Shown here: positions 30,738-41,000 of the stretch, piece after piece | Position numbering within the stretch: position 1 is the stretch's first letter | Layout of the letters: each line of letters opens with the position of its first letter | Assembly: GCF_018143015.1 (NCBI RefSeq) | Contig: NC_054743.1 | Coordinates: 29,112,934 to 29,176,933, forward strand | Direction: 5' to 3' | DNA: 64,000 bases | From: Lytechinus variegatus | Lineage: Eukaryota > Echinodermata > Echinoidea > Temnopleuroida > Toxopneustidae | The notes under the pieces: generated by a model | What the model was told of the DNA's origin: nothing | Seen by the model: only the letters and a program-made list of their open reading frames with translations | Database searches by the model: none | Program-made: the position numbers and the translations under genes

Positions 30738-31334
30738 TTAATAATTTAAGTATTATACTTGCATGGGATCCAAAGTGTGCTTCAAATTTGAATATTATAA
30801 AAGTGAACTGACTTGAGAAGGCCGTGCATGTAAATCCAGGAAAAAAAAATACCAACACAAATGCTATCAATTTGGTACAGAAGATCTGAAGTATGATTTA
30901 AAAATGTTACTCTTTCCATATAGTCCAACATAATAATTCTTATTTCTTCTCAGAACCCTTATTTAATTTACTGTACATGGAGGGGTTTTTGGATTTTGGG
31001 GCATGGGGGTTTAAGACTGGCAATCTATACCTCTGTCATTTTTACCTCAGCCATTTTTACCTCTGCCATTATGACCTCCACCATTTTTACCACTGTGACT
31101 GCAACCAGGTTTGCATGTGGTCTTGGTTAGAGCCCCTGTAGCGCGAAAAAATGCTGAATACCCCCCCCCCCCCTTTCATGTTTTTAGCGTTTAAAGGATT
31201 TTGGATGAACTACCAAATGATAAGAATGTGGATGATGTCATTATCAAGACTTATTTTGGCGATTTTTTTAAAAATCTCATTTTCAACACATGAGTCTATG
31301 GGGAAATAGTTAGTGGCGTGTGCCCTGACACCAC
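30738..31334. other. Block A non-coding DNA ahead of UGT-A
   Basis: Nothing coding. Holds the inverted minisatellite units at 31028-31095 and a C run at 31161. Matched by 53243-53830 in block B. Confidence 0.5.
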
Positions 31335-31540
31335 TAAAATGCCGATTATAGCATATAGGCTGCATGGGGGGTGCACGTGCACCCTTCCTCTGAGGCAAAG
31401 GAGTAAAAACGAAATATGCGTCCCTTCTCATGCTTTCAAAAGCTGACTTTCCACACACTTGAGGTCCACCTCCACAAGATACAACTTTTAGTTCCACCTC
31501 CCCGGGATCTCCGTGCTCAAACCAAGTTCATGTCATTTAT

Positions 31541-31745
31541 GGCGTGGTCACACCGCCCGAGCGTTGTTGGAGCGGTCGTAGAGCTGAGAGAAAAAAATCA
31601 TCACCGCTCGCTACCGTTCACCATCGCATTTTCGATTTCGATTTCTTTTTTCGATTTTTTCCCCCAATTTTGTGAGCGAAATTCGGCCCTCTTTCCCTAC
31701 CGCTCCACGACCGCTCCAACAACGCTCGGGCGGTGTGACCATGCC
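31541..31745. mobile_element. MITE present only in block A, GGCGTGGTCACACC ends
   Basis: Left GGCGTGGTCACACCGCCCGA + GCGTTGTTGGAGCGGTCGT is mirrored by CGACCGCTCCAACAACGCTC + GGGCGGTGTGACCATGCC. Block B reads straight through at about 54040 (TTCATGTCATTTCAGCAGAT), so the site is empty there. Confidence 0.85.
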
Positions 31746-31989
31746 TTTAAGCAGATTGGTTGTACTTTAAAAGAAAGCAATTCGTCTATGTTCTAACATG
31801 CACGCATAATTTTGCCCATACTCCACCTCTATTAAAAAAAATCTATTATAAAAATAAAAGCAGCACTCTTTATGTTTCGATATATGAATAACATGTTACC
31901 AGCTATATTCAATGATTATTTTCTTACGGTTGATAAAAAAACATAGTGTTAATACAAGTTAGAGAATAATTATAATTGTGCCATATTCA

Positions 31990-32400
31990 CGCTTAAAACT
32001 ACGACAGACGAACTCTATTAAACACAAAGGGGCTCAATTTTGGATTAAGTCTCGACCCACTATTTAAAAGAATGACCACCCTTTCCTCATTTAAAGCGAA
32101 ATTTAAAAGCATCTTCTTGCCACATACAAGTGATTCCTTTAAACTGAACCAAAACTAATCAAACAGTTAATATATTTTTTTATCTTGTATTGTCATGTTA
32201 TGTAAATATTGTAACTTGTTTCATGTATTATTTCAATTGCTATTTCCTATGTATTTTAGTCCTCCTGTAAGTTATTTACTGTATTTGTATCCCCCTGCTT
32301 TTCAAGCCTCTGGCTTTCCTATAGGGTGTTTGATCCTCACAATTTACAATGTATATATCTACTCATGCGATTTTTACCTAATAAATGAATTGAATTGAAT
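31990..32400 (+). mobile_element. LINE 3' end (end of a reverse transcriptase ORF and 3' UTR), block A
   Basis: The frame at about 32065-32156 gives KRMTTLSSFKAKFKSIFLPH and stops at TAA, like the last residues of a CR1/Jockey-type ORF2. An AT-rich UTR follows and ends AATAAATGAATTGAATTGAA. Block B has the same at 54297-54680; the relic at 18650-19283 lacks it. Confidence 0.6.
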
Positions 32401-32444
32401 CAAATCTGTGCCCTATAACCAACATTCTTTAAAGGGGTGACCCT

Positions 32445-32490
32445 ATATACCTCACTGAATCCTTTGTCATCCGCGAGTGGTCTGAGGGAA
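32445..32490 (+). promoter_or_regulatory. Candidate core promoter of UGT-A
   Basis: The segment TATATACCTCACTGAATCCT + TTGTCATCC is kept in block A, block B (about 54712-54742) and the old relic (about 19208-19236), with a TATA-like word about 180 bases before the start codon. Conservation in three copies is seen; promoter function is inference. Confidence 0.3.
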
Positions 32491-32632
32491 AGCTTCCTAC
32501 AAGATGTATAAGACTACTATTATGTAAAGTTCGATCGATTGGGTAGTCATTCCAAGATTTCAGCAGTTTTCATAAGTCATCATCAGAACAAAATAAAAAC
32601 AAATTGGACAATTGGCCGACACTCTTATTAAG

Positions 32633-33538
32633 ATGGATGTGAATATATCTCGCGTTATTTATACAACCATATCTGGAATCTATCTTGTTTTATTTCTATC
32701 ACCACGCTGTGGTTCCGGTAGCAATGTCTTGATATCTTCCATGCATGGAGAAGGGAGTCATTTCTTCGTCGGGACAGGAGTCGGTGAAGGTCTCGTCCAG
32801 CGAGGTCACAACGCAACACTCCTCATCAGCAGGGCATTCGAACACCATACAAGGAACCCCAAATACTCTAATCTGTCTTTCGAAGTATTTGATCATCACA
32901 AACGGTCCGTCCAAGAGATCCGAGATTTCTGGAAAGACTTCGGAGCCCTTTCGTTGGGGCGAAGCAATGACGGTCTCATCAAGACCACCTTCTTCTTGAT
33001 TGAGTCGATGGCAGACGACTGTGAAGATATCCTCCTCGACGTCGAGCTCATGAAGCGTCTGGAAGTCGTAGACGCCGTCGTCGTTGATATGACTTGGTTG
33101 TGTGGCGTGATGATCCGGGCGGCGCTGGAACGCAACCTGAACTACAGCAAGAGGATAGCCCTTGTGACCCTGATGCCATTCACCCCTCAGGGCATGGCGT
33201 TGTTCTCTTACGGTTCGCCGTACAACCCGGCATATCAGCCAGAACTCAACACAGGCTTCACCAACAGGATGAGTTTCTTTCAGCGGACGGCCAACCTACT
33301 ACAATCCGTTGTCTATGCTTTGCTTGGTGGGGGAGTGGCCATGCCAGCCTATGTACGCGTAGGGAAAAATACAGGGCTTGAGAATGTCATTAACTACAAG
33401 ATGTCTCTTTATCATGAACTTGCTGATTTGCATCTCCAGAACTTTGACTTCGTCATGGAGTTCCCTTTCCCGATTACGCCAAACGTGATTCCTGTCGGTG
33501 GTGGTCTGACAGCATGGCCAGCCGCAGAACTTAACGAG
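32633..33538 (+). CDS. UGT-A exon 1 (signal peptide and acceptor-binding domain)
   Basis: 302 codons from the signal peptide to AELNE; donor GAG/GTGTGT. Carries the catalytic His43 and Asp152. The frame runs on into the intron but the paralogue supports this donor. Confidence 0.92.
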
Positions 33539-36154
33539 GTGTGTATAGTTTTGGGTAGGCCAGGCATTTTGACCTCCGGGTTGAAGGTCTCTGTTCATCA
33601 ACCCAAGCCTCTATCATAATTGTTCGAATATGATTGATTTTAACTGTAAATCTTGCTGCAGTATAGAGCAAGTGGAGTAAAGGAAAGTTATACTTCTGGT
33701 AGTAAGAGAAAATCAAATTCATTTCGTCTCACAAAATATTTACATTTATTATGCGACAGTAGGCCTACTTAAAATGGTATCGCGTGGAGACTTAAATCCG
33801 TCCCGGCAATAAAAGTAGTATCAATGATGCAACCAAATCCGTTGAGTTAACGTTGCTTTGTATATCTATATGGGTTTCATATCTCTCAAAATCTACCTGT
33901 ACATGTAGTACACGGTTTCAATGTTTGATATATTAACTTTTTTTTCTGATAGTTCTTATCCCTTTATCATTGCCGATTTTTCATCTTCAGGAGCTGGAAG
34001 ATTTTATGGAGAGCTCAGGCGACCATGGTGTTATTTTGTTCACTTTCGGCACGTACTTCGGAGAGATCACGATCGTTCAACCGGGATTTGCCGAAGAGTT
34101 TGCCGAAGCTTTCCGAAGATTGCCGCAGAAGGTGATATGGCAAATGAAGGATCCAATCGATGAACTCAAAGTTCCTTCCAATGTGAAGGTCATGCCATGG
34201 GTTCCTCAGAATGATCTTCTTGGTGGGTGTGAAATGGTAGTCTGTCGTGTTTAATGGTGACGATTGTTGATGACGGCTGTTGCTTGTACACATGTGCTCA
34301 ATATAATGATTTATTAATACCAATATTTGGAACCATTGACGTAAATGTTTGGACAAGAATAAACGCTGGATATAGTCAATTATGCAGATTTTGATCCCCC
34401 CCATCAATTTTCGTGGGTTTTTTTTTTTTTTTTTTTGCTTTTAACTTTTTTTGTTTGGGTTAATTGAACTCTAAATGCTATCGCTGGCAACTCTCATAAA
34501 AAACACAAACAAACCAACAAAACAAAACGAGCCCTGAATATTGACCAAACTTTTTGGTCATGTTTAGAACAGAATCAATGAACCACGATCCATTTGACTA
34601 GAAAATAGGGCGAAAATCAACCTTTATTCTATACGCCTGAACCTTTCATGAACTGATGTACTTATCTTAAACACTCTTTAGACATGTTTGAGTATTACTT
34701 TAAGCAGATAATATATTCAAGATCATATCTTATAATCTTTTTATATCTTTTCTTGTCTTCACAGGCCATCCTAAGACTCGAGTGTTTCTCTATCAAGGAG
34801 GCAACAACGGCTTCCAAGAAGCATGTTATCACGGCGTCCCCATTGTCGTCGTCCCGCTTCATGGGGATCAGTTCGACGTCGCAGCCAGAGTCGAAGCGCG
34901 AGGTATGGGCAGGAAGATAGACAAAATGGCTGCCAGTGCAGACGTAATCTACAACGCCTTACATGACGTCATCAGCAATCCAAAGTAAGTTCATATTCAA
35001 ATTAAGATAATTACATTTTCTAATTAGCAGAAAGATTAGGAATGCACTATTATTTTAAAGGGGTATTCCATCCCAGGCTGAAATAATATGATTTGAACAG
35101 ATAAATAAACATATAACACAAGAAAGGCCCATCAAATGAATGCTCATGACAACGTGCATATAACTTTTTTCACAAAATATTGATAAACTTGAAAGTTCAT
35201 TAACTTTTTCTCTTCACATATTGATCCAATTTTGCTAGGTGATTTACATTCTTATCAATTTAGATATGATTATTTTTAAGCTCGGAGTACCGCTAAGTGG
35301 ATGATGGATAAATACAAATGACCACTCTTCTCTAGATGGAGGACTGGATCAGTTTCCCCAAGCTTGTTTTTTCCTCGATTTCCTCAAGCTTGTCATCAGC
35401 AGCAAATGCTATCTTTTTTTTTTACATATCTGTCTTACCAAAACGATTGACATTACATATATTTTGACATTTATAAGAAACGTTCCGTTTTGTTTTCACA
35501 AACACTGATTTTTTTCTGTTTTGATAAAGCTTTCTCTTGCGAGGCAGGATTTCATGAATGCCAAAAGAGAACATAATTACATTTTCAGTGATCCATCCAA
35601 GAAGGGTTGAAAAATCTGGGATTAAAGTCGGGAAACCAGGGGCCTGTTGCACAAAACTTTTTACCTGAGAAAACTCTGGTAAAAACTGAAAACTAAGGTT
35701 AGTCTGATTTCTGCTATTGACTTTAACACAGGGCAAAAATTCTGGTAAAAGCAACCTGAGTTTTTTCAGGTAAAAAGTTTTATGCAACGTGCCCCAGGTG
35801 TGTGGCTTGTGGTCCTTTGTTTTTATATATTTACGAAGCAAGAAATAATCTGTAAAATATTTTCCTCCCTGTTTTACTAGGTACACAGAAGTGGCTAAAA
35901 CGGTTTCTACCATCATTAAAGAAAGGCCTGTGCAGGCAAGAGAACAAGCTGCATTCTGGATAGAGCATGTGATCAAATATGGCGGCCAGTATCTCAAATC
36001 GTCTGCAATGGAACTCTCTGTAATAGAGTATTTTATGCTGGATGTGATGGCGTTTCTTCTGCTGATAGTGGCAGTGATTGTGTTTATGGTTGCATTTGGA
36101 GTTAGATTATGTTGGAGGATGGTCTGCGGGAAAAGGAAAACAAAATTAGACTGA
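32633..36154 (+). CDS. UDP-glucuronosyltransferase-like enzyme, UGT-A (4 exons)
   Basis: Family 1 glycosyltransferase of the ER membrane that transfers sugar from a UDP-sugar to lipophilic acceptors. Exons 32633-33538, 33991-34222, 34765-34984 and 35881-36154 join with GT-AG ends and matching phases (0, 1, 2), giving 543 residues against about 530 in the family. An N-terminal signal peptide (MDVNISRVIYTTISGIYLVL) is followed by GEGSHFFVG, placing the catalytic His at 43, and VVVDMTWLCG with the partner Asp at about 152. The UGT signature runs WVPQNDLLGHPKTRVFLYQG to PLHGDQFD, with Gln in place of the usual His before GG. One C-terminal membrane span is followed by a KTKLD ending, a KxKxx ER-retrieval signal. 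The start is the first ATG in frame; the ATG used seven codons upstream in UGT-B is TTG here. Acceptor specificity cannot be read from sequence. Confidence 0.92.
33991..34222 (+). CDS. UGT-A exon 2
   Basis: Acceptor TTTTTCATCTTCAG; ELEDFMESSGDHGVILFTFG to WVPQNDLL, the start of the UDP-sugar binding domain. Donor TTG/GTGGGT in phase 1. Confidence 0.93.
34765..34984 (+). CDS. UGT-A exon 3 (UDP-sugar signature)
   Basis: Acceptor TCTTCACAG; HPKTRVFLYQGGNNGFQEAC through GDQFDVAARVEARGMG to VISNP; donor AAA/GTAAGT in phase 2. Confidence 0.93.
35058..35290. mobile_element. MITE in UGT-A intron 3 (TTAAAGGGGTATTCC type)
   Basis: Starts TTAAAGGGGTATTCCATCCC and has an internal TATTGATAAACTTGAAAGTT segment as in the 28450-29050 element. 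Its right end is decayed (CTCGGAGTACCGCT). Block B has the counterpart at about 57563-57775 with part missing. Confidence 0.55.
35640..35794. mobile_element. 155-bp MITE (Harbinger-like ends) present only in UGT-A intron 3
   Basis: Ends GGGCCTGTTGCACAAAACTT and AAGTTTTATGCAACGTGCCC are inverted, flanked by CAG at 35637-35639 and 35795-35797. UGT-B has one uninterrupted AAACCAGGTGTGGC at 57862-57873, the empty site. A 3-bp duplication fits PIF/Harbinger, an inference. Confidence 0.88.
35881..36154 (+). CDS. UGT-A exon 4 (membrane span and cytosolic tail)
   Basis: Acceptor GTTTTACTAG; YTEVAKTVSTIIKERPVQAR, AAFWIEHVIKYGG, the span MLDVMAFLLLIVAVIVFMVA, and tail CGKRKTKLD before TGA. Confidence 0.93.
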
Positions 36155-36349
36155 CATAATAACTAGAGTATTACCATGCATATACAGTGTTGTTACGGGG
36201 GCAGCACCACTATTTTCAAAATGTTTTTATTAAGGATTTCATTCAAATGATTTTTACACAAACTCAATACTGTAGCGAACCAGTTTGCTCCGGTTTTGGT
36301 TATAATGCAATAAACGTAGATGGAGCTATAGATTTTGGTGCACTGGATA

Positions 36350-37100
36350 TAGTCCTGGTTATAATTGAGCAATAAGGATGCTACACAGATAATTAGAAAT
36401 TTTCACATGATGCTTCTTGAACAGTTTTTTACTCTGAACATGAATACACGAGGTAACCAGGATGTATCCTGAGAATTAACCTGAGAAGGCACTTCTTCAA
36501 AATGGCCGCAAAATATTCAGAACATTTGATTTTTCGTACATAGATTATTAACATAAAAATTTCATTGCCTCAAAATCATTGTCATATGAAAGACAAATAA
36601 ATTTCCTATAATTTGGTGCTATTAATAAGGGATAAGTAAGTCATTTGGCTGAGATTTTAAGTAAAAACTGCATTTTTGTGTGTCATTTTCCCCAAAATTG
36701 AAAATTGTTCAAATACCTCAAATACCTGAATTTACATAATTCTATGAAAAATAAATCAGTTACCTTGAAATGTTCCAGAAAACTTCATTGATATACTATT
36801 ATCATGTGATTCCAACTCTGTATCATTCCTTTTAGCACGTATATAAGGTATCAAACTTGAATACTCAAATTTCAGAAATGTCGCTTTTTGTATGCAGTTT
36901 CATAGACTAATAGTATAATATGTATAATGTATTGTTAAAAATTAATTGCAATTACAATTACCTCTGCCTTTTAACTATCTGCTACATAAAACGAGGTTAG
37001 CACATCAAGGCCTAACCCTCTCATGGGGGTGGAGGTGGCGAAGTCACCCCCCCTGCACTTGTCTATATCATGTTGCATATTGCCTATTTGTTGGAAAATC
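36350..37100 (+). mobile_element. Diverged single arm of the giant foldback family
   Basis: Starts TAGTCCTGGTTATAATTGAG and follows the foldback arm (46227 onward) for about 740 bp: GAGGTAACCAGG, GAAAGACAAATAAATTTCCT, GACCTTGAAATG-like, CACATCAAGGCCTAAC. It ends after one partial subrepeat (GCCTATTTGTTGGAAAATCA). Confidence 0.75.
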
Positions 37101-38059
37101 ACTATAAAAAATTGTTATACCTCTTATACAAATATTATGATTATTGAATACAATTGGGTTAGCCTCCTCTGAATAGATCTTGCCAAGCCTTCATCATTTC
37201 TGAATAAAATGGCGGCATTTTTAAATTTAATTTCGAAGTGTCAAAGTTACATATAGAAACAGAAATTCCCCCCCCCCCCTGATCGAAAACAAACATCAAA
37301 ATACAGCTTCCATCTTGCATCCCGTTTTCTGTAAAGTAATTGTTAATAAGTAATCTTTATAAGCAACTTAAATTCATCATTTTTAAACCTTGTGAGTAAT
37401 CCTGGTACATAATTCTCTTTATCCGATCTTTTCCTGACCATAAAAATCCAAATGTGATCTTTCAACCTCGGCATATACTTATGTATACTTACTTATTGTA
37501 GGGGGATGTCCTATATTTCGATTAAGATATAGTCAGGAAACCGTTGACAAAACGGCCTTTCAGGCATTTTTTGTTTATAATTAATTCTTTATTAATACTT
37601 CGCCTCATTATTACCCTGGGAAAACTAACTTTCATGAATGCGAAGATGTCGTCTATTTAAAATTGTGCTTTTTTGAAAGGTAATCATTGTATCGAAAATA
37701 TTTTTAATGGGATACAATTATTAAAGGGGAAGCAGTCCCTGACATGGGGTTTATAGTGAGAATGGAAAGGGATCGTTAGCGGGTGCAGGTCATAATCTCT
37801 CGGGTCTGATGCCCTTTTTTTGAAAAAAATGAAATCTATTCTTTTTTTAGAAACGTGCATGTCATGTTTATTAAAGATATTGTAAATAATATATAAAAGA
37901 AAAAAAGAATGAAAGATACTTGATATTAGTTCAAATCATTTTGGTATTTAATTTCAATTCTTTATGTCTCATATATTTGCATTGGTTTCTTTTTTACATT
38001 TTGGCATTTGATTCCTTTCATTTTAATGTTTTTTTTTCTCGTTTTGTTGTTTAAATTCA
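37101..38059. other. Unassigned DNA upstream of the LINE
   Basis: A C run lies at 37268-37279. A TTAAAGGGGAAGCAGTCCCT start at about 37722 is a diverged TTAA-type MITE end without a clear partner. No gene recognised. Confidence 0.35.
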
Positions 38060-41000
38060 TTTTCCTAGGTGTCGGGAGGGGGGGCGGCGAATACGGGAAT
38101 TATAGGTTAAGTTCTAATGCTTACGACACTATGGCGATTCCCTTTGTTGTGTGTGAATTGGGAGGTGTGTCTTTGTGGGGAAGGTATGGTTATTGTTTTT
38201 TATGTATCTCTCTGTCCGCATGGGTGTGGACGTCTCAGTGAAAATGATGTTAGGATCAAGGATAGCAGATGTGTATTTGAAAGTGCCTCGCCGTCAGTAT
38301 TTAGAAGCAGTAAAATGTGGACAAGTATATTATTACTTATAAATAATTTATATGGAGTGTAGCACTAGTAAGATATCCATGGATTGTAATTTCGTCTCTC
38401 TAAATGTAAAAGGGATAAGAGAAGAATCAAAGAGGAGAAAAATTTTTGATTGGTGTCGTGATAAACGTTCAGATATTGTATTTTTACAGGAGACATTTAG
38501 TACGAAAGATATCGAAGAGAGGTGGAAAAAACAATGGGTTGGAAATATATATTTCAGTCATGGTACGAGTCATAGTAAAGGAGTTAGTATACTTGTAGAT
38601 GCTAAGCTAGATGCCCAAGTTTTAAAAGTCATTGCTGATGAAGAAGGTCGGTTTATAATTTGGAAATGCAACATACAGGGGTTTGATTTAGTTTTAGCAA
38701 ACGTTTATTTCCCAGTTCGTGGGAAAGAATCGGAGCAAATAACTTTTTTGAGGAAGCTCAATACAACATTAAAAAGAATAAATGAGAATAATTACCCCAT
38801 AATAATAGGAGGAGATTTCAATACGATACGAGATAAAGACCTAGATTATAGGGGTACTTGTAAACAAAATATGAATTCCAAATTTGAATCTCTTTTCAAT
38901 GATTTTTTGATTGAACATAAATTGATAGATATATGGAGGAAAAGAAATGGAATTAAAAAACAATATACCTACAAACAAATGAACCCTTTCATGCAAAGTA
39001 GATTGGACTATTGGTTTGTATCAGAAACTTTAGAAGAGATTATTTCAAATTGTAAAATACTTCCATCCTTAGCACCAGATCATTCAGCAGTTCAGTTGCA
39101 TTGCTATAATCTGCCATCTGATTTAAAATTTAAAAGTTCTTACTGGAAATTCAATAATAGTTTATGTAACGATGAAGATTTTAAGAAAAAGATGAAAGAA
39201 GAAATTTTAAGATTGAAGGAAGAATTTAAAGAAGAAATTGCAGATAAGAGAGTTCTCTGGGATTTTCTAAAAATGAAAATTGGCAGTTTTACAAGAAAAT
39301 ATTCTAAAGAAAAGGCTAAGATACGGAAAGAAAAAATAAAGATATTGGAGAAAGAAATATTGGTTTTAGAAAACGATCTTTTAGGAAAGGTAGACAGGCA
39401 AAAAATAGAATTATTAGAAGGTAAACAAAATGAATTAAAAGCAATTTATAATTACGTAAATGAGGGAGTGAAGGTAAGATCTAGAGCATCATATTATGAA
39501 AGTGGTGAAAGAGATACAAGGTATTTTACTCAACTGATGGAATCTAATAAAAGAAAAACGGTAATACGTAAACTAATGATAGAAGGAAAAATCAGTTTTA
39601 ATCAAAATGAAATAATTCAAGAAATACAAAGATTTTACAGTAAATTATACTCGCAACAGGAAGGCGAAAAACACGAGATTATGGAAGATACCTTTTTTCA
39701 AGATATACCGGAATTAGAACCGGCTTCAAGAGACATTTGTGAAGGAAAAGTTACTCAAGGTGAATGTTTGGAAGCTTTAAAACAAATGAAACTTAATAAA
39801 ACACCGGGAAACGATGGGCTTAGTGTTGAATTCTATTTAGTATTTTGGTCTATAATAGGAGATTTGATAGTAGAAGCTTTGAATGAATCTTTTTCTAAGG
39901 GGGAACTTTCGGCACATCAAAAACAAGCAGTTATTATTATGTTTGCGAAAGACGGAAAAGACCCTTTGTTTACTAAGAATTACAGGCCAATTTCATTGCT
40001 GAATGCCGAATATAAGATTTTAGCAAAAGCTCTCTCAATAAGAATTAAAAAAGTATTGCATGAAATTATTTATATTGATCAGGTTGGATATATAAAAGAC
40101 AGAAATATAGGAGAGGCAGTAAGGTTAATAGACGACATGATTTTTTATACGAAACAAAATAATATTCCTGGCTATTTAATGGCAATAGACTTTGAAAAAG
40201 CATTCGACTCTGTGTCCCACTTATTTTTACAAAATGTTTTACGTCATTTCGGTTTTGGAGCATCTTGGTGTAGGTGGATTAAAACATTATATAATAAAGC
40301 CTCAAGCTGTGTTTTTAATGGAGGCATATCTACAGGGTATTTCTGCGTTGAAAAGGGGGTAAGGCAGGGGGACCCGCTCTCTCCCTATTTATTTATTTTA
40401 TGTATCGAGGTCTTAGCTCATTCGATTCGTAAAAATTCCGATATACGTGGAATTCACTTTGGTGATTTTGAAGTTAAACAAATACTTTATGCAGATGATA
40501 TGACCCTTTTCATAAAAGATACATTATCAATAAATAACATAGAACAAACCTTCGAAAATTTTGAAAAAATATCAGGTTTGAGAATAAATAAAAACAAAAC
40601 CTTTATTTTGCTGTTAGGCCCCCTCTCCGAAGAAAACGTTAGTATGCCTTTTGGTAAAGTAGTAGAAGTCATTAAAATATTGGGTATAACTTTTTCATTG
40701 GATGTGGAGGTACAGGAAAGGATAAATTATAAAGAGATCTTAAGCAAAATTAAAAATTTGTTGAATTGGTGGAAACAGAGAGATCTCACTCTAATGGGAA
40801 AAATTCAATTGTTGAAAACATTTGCACTCTCGAAAATAATTTTTGTATCGTCACTCACCCCAGTTCCACCTTGGGTTTTTCATGATATTGAAACGTTAAT
40901 GTTTGAATTTTTATGGAATGGGAAAGACAAAATAAAAAGGAACATTATGTGCATGGATTACGAAAAAGGAGGGCTTAGAATGATAGATTTTCACTTATTT

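Larger units (their letters stand above)
29799..36235 (+). repeat. Segmental duplication, block A (pairs with 52297-58298)
   Basis: From AAACACTGTTAAAAAAACCC onward both blocks match almost base for base through the LINE tail, the UGT exons and the 3' UTR (GTTGTTACGGGGGCAGCACC). Differences are mainly insertions specific to one block. Same orientation, start-to-start distance about 22.5 kb. Confidence 0.93.

Noticed and set aside
35422-35997. 191-codon open frame on the minus strand over UGT-A exon 4
   Set aside because: Antisense of the UGT exon and intron; no family features and not kept in the same form in UGT-B.
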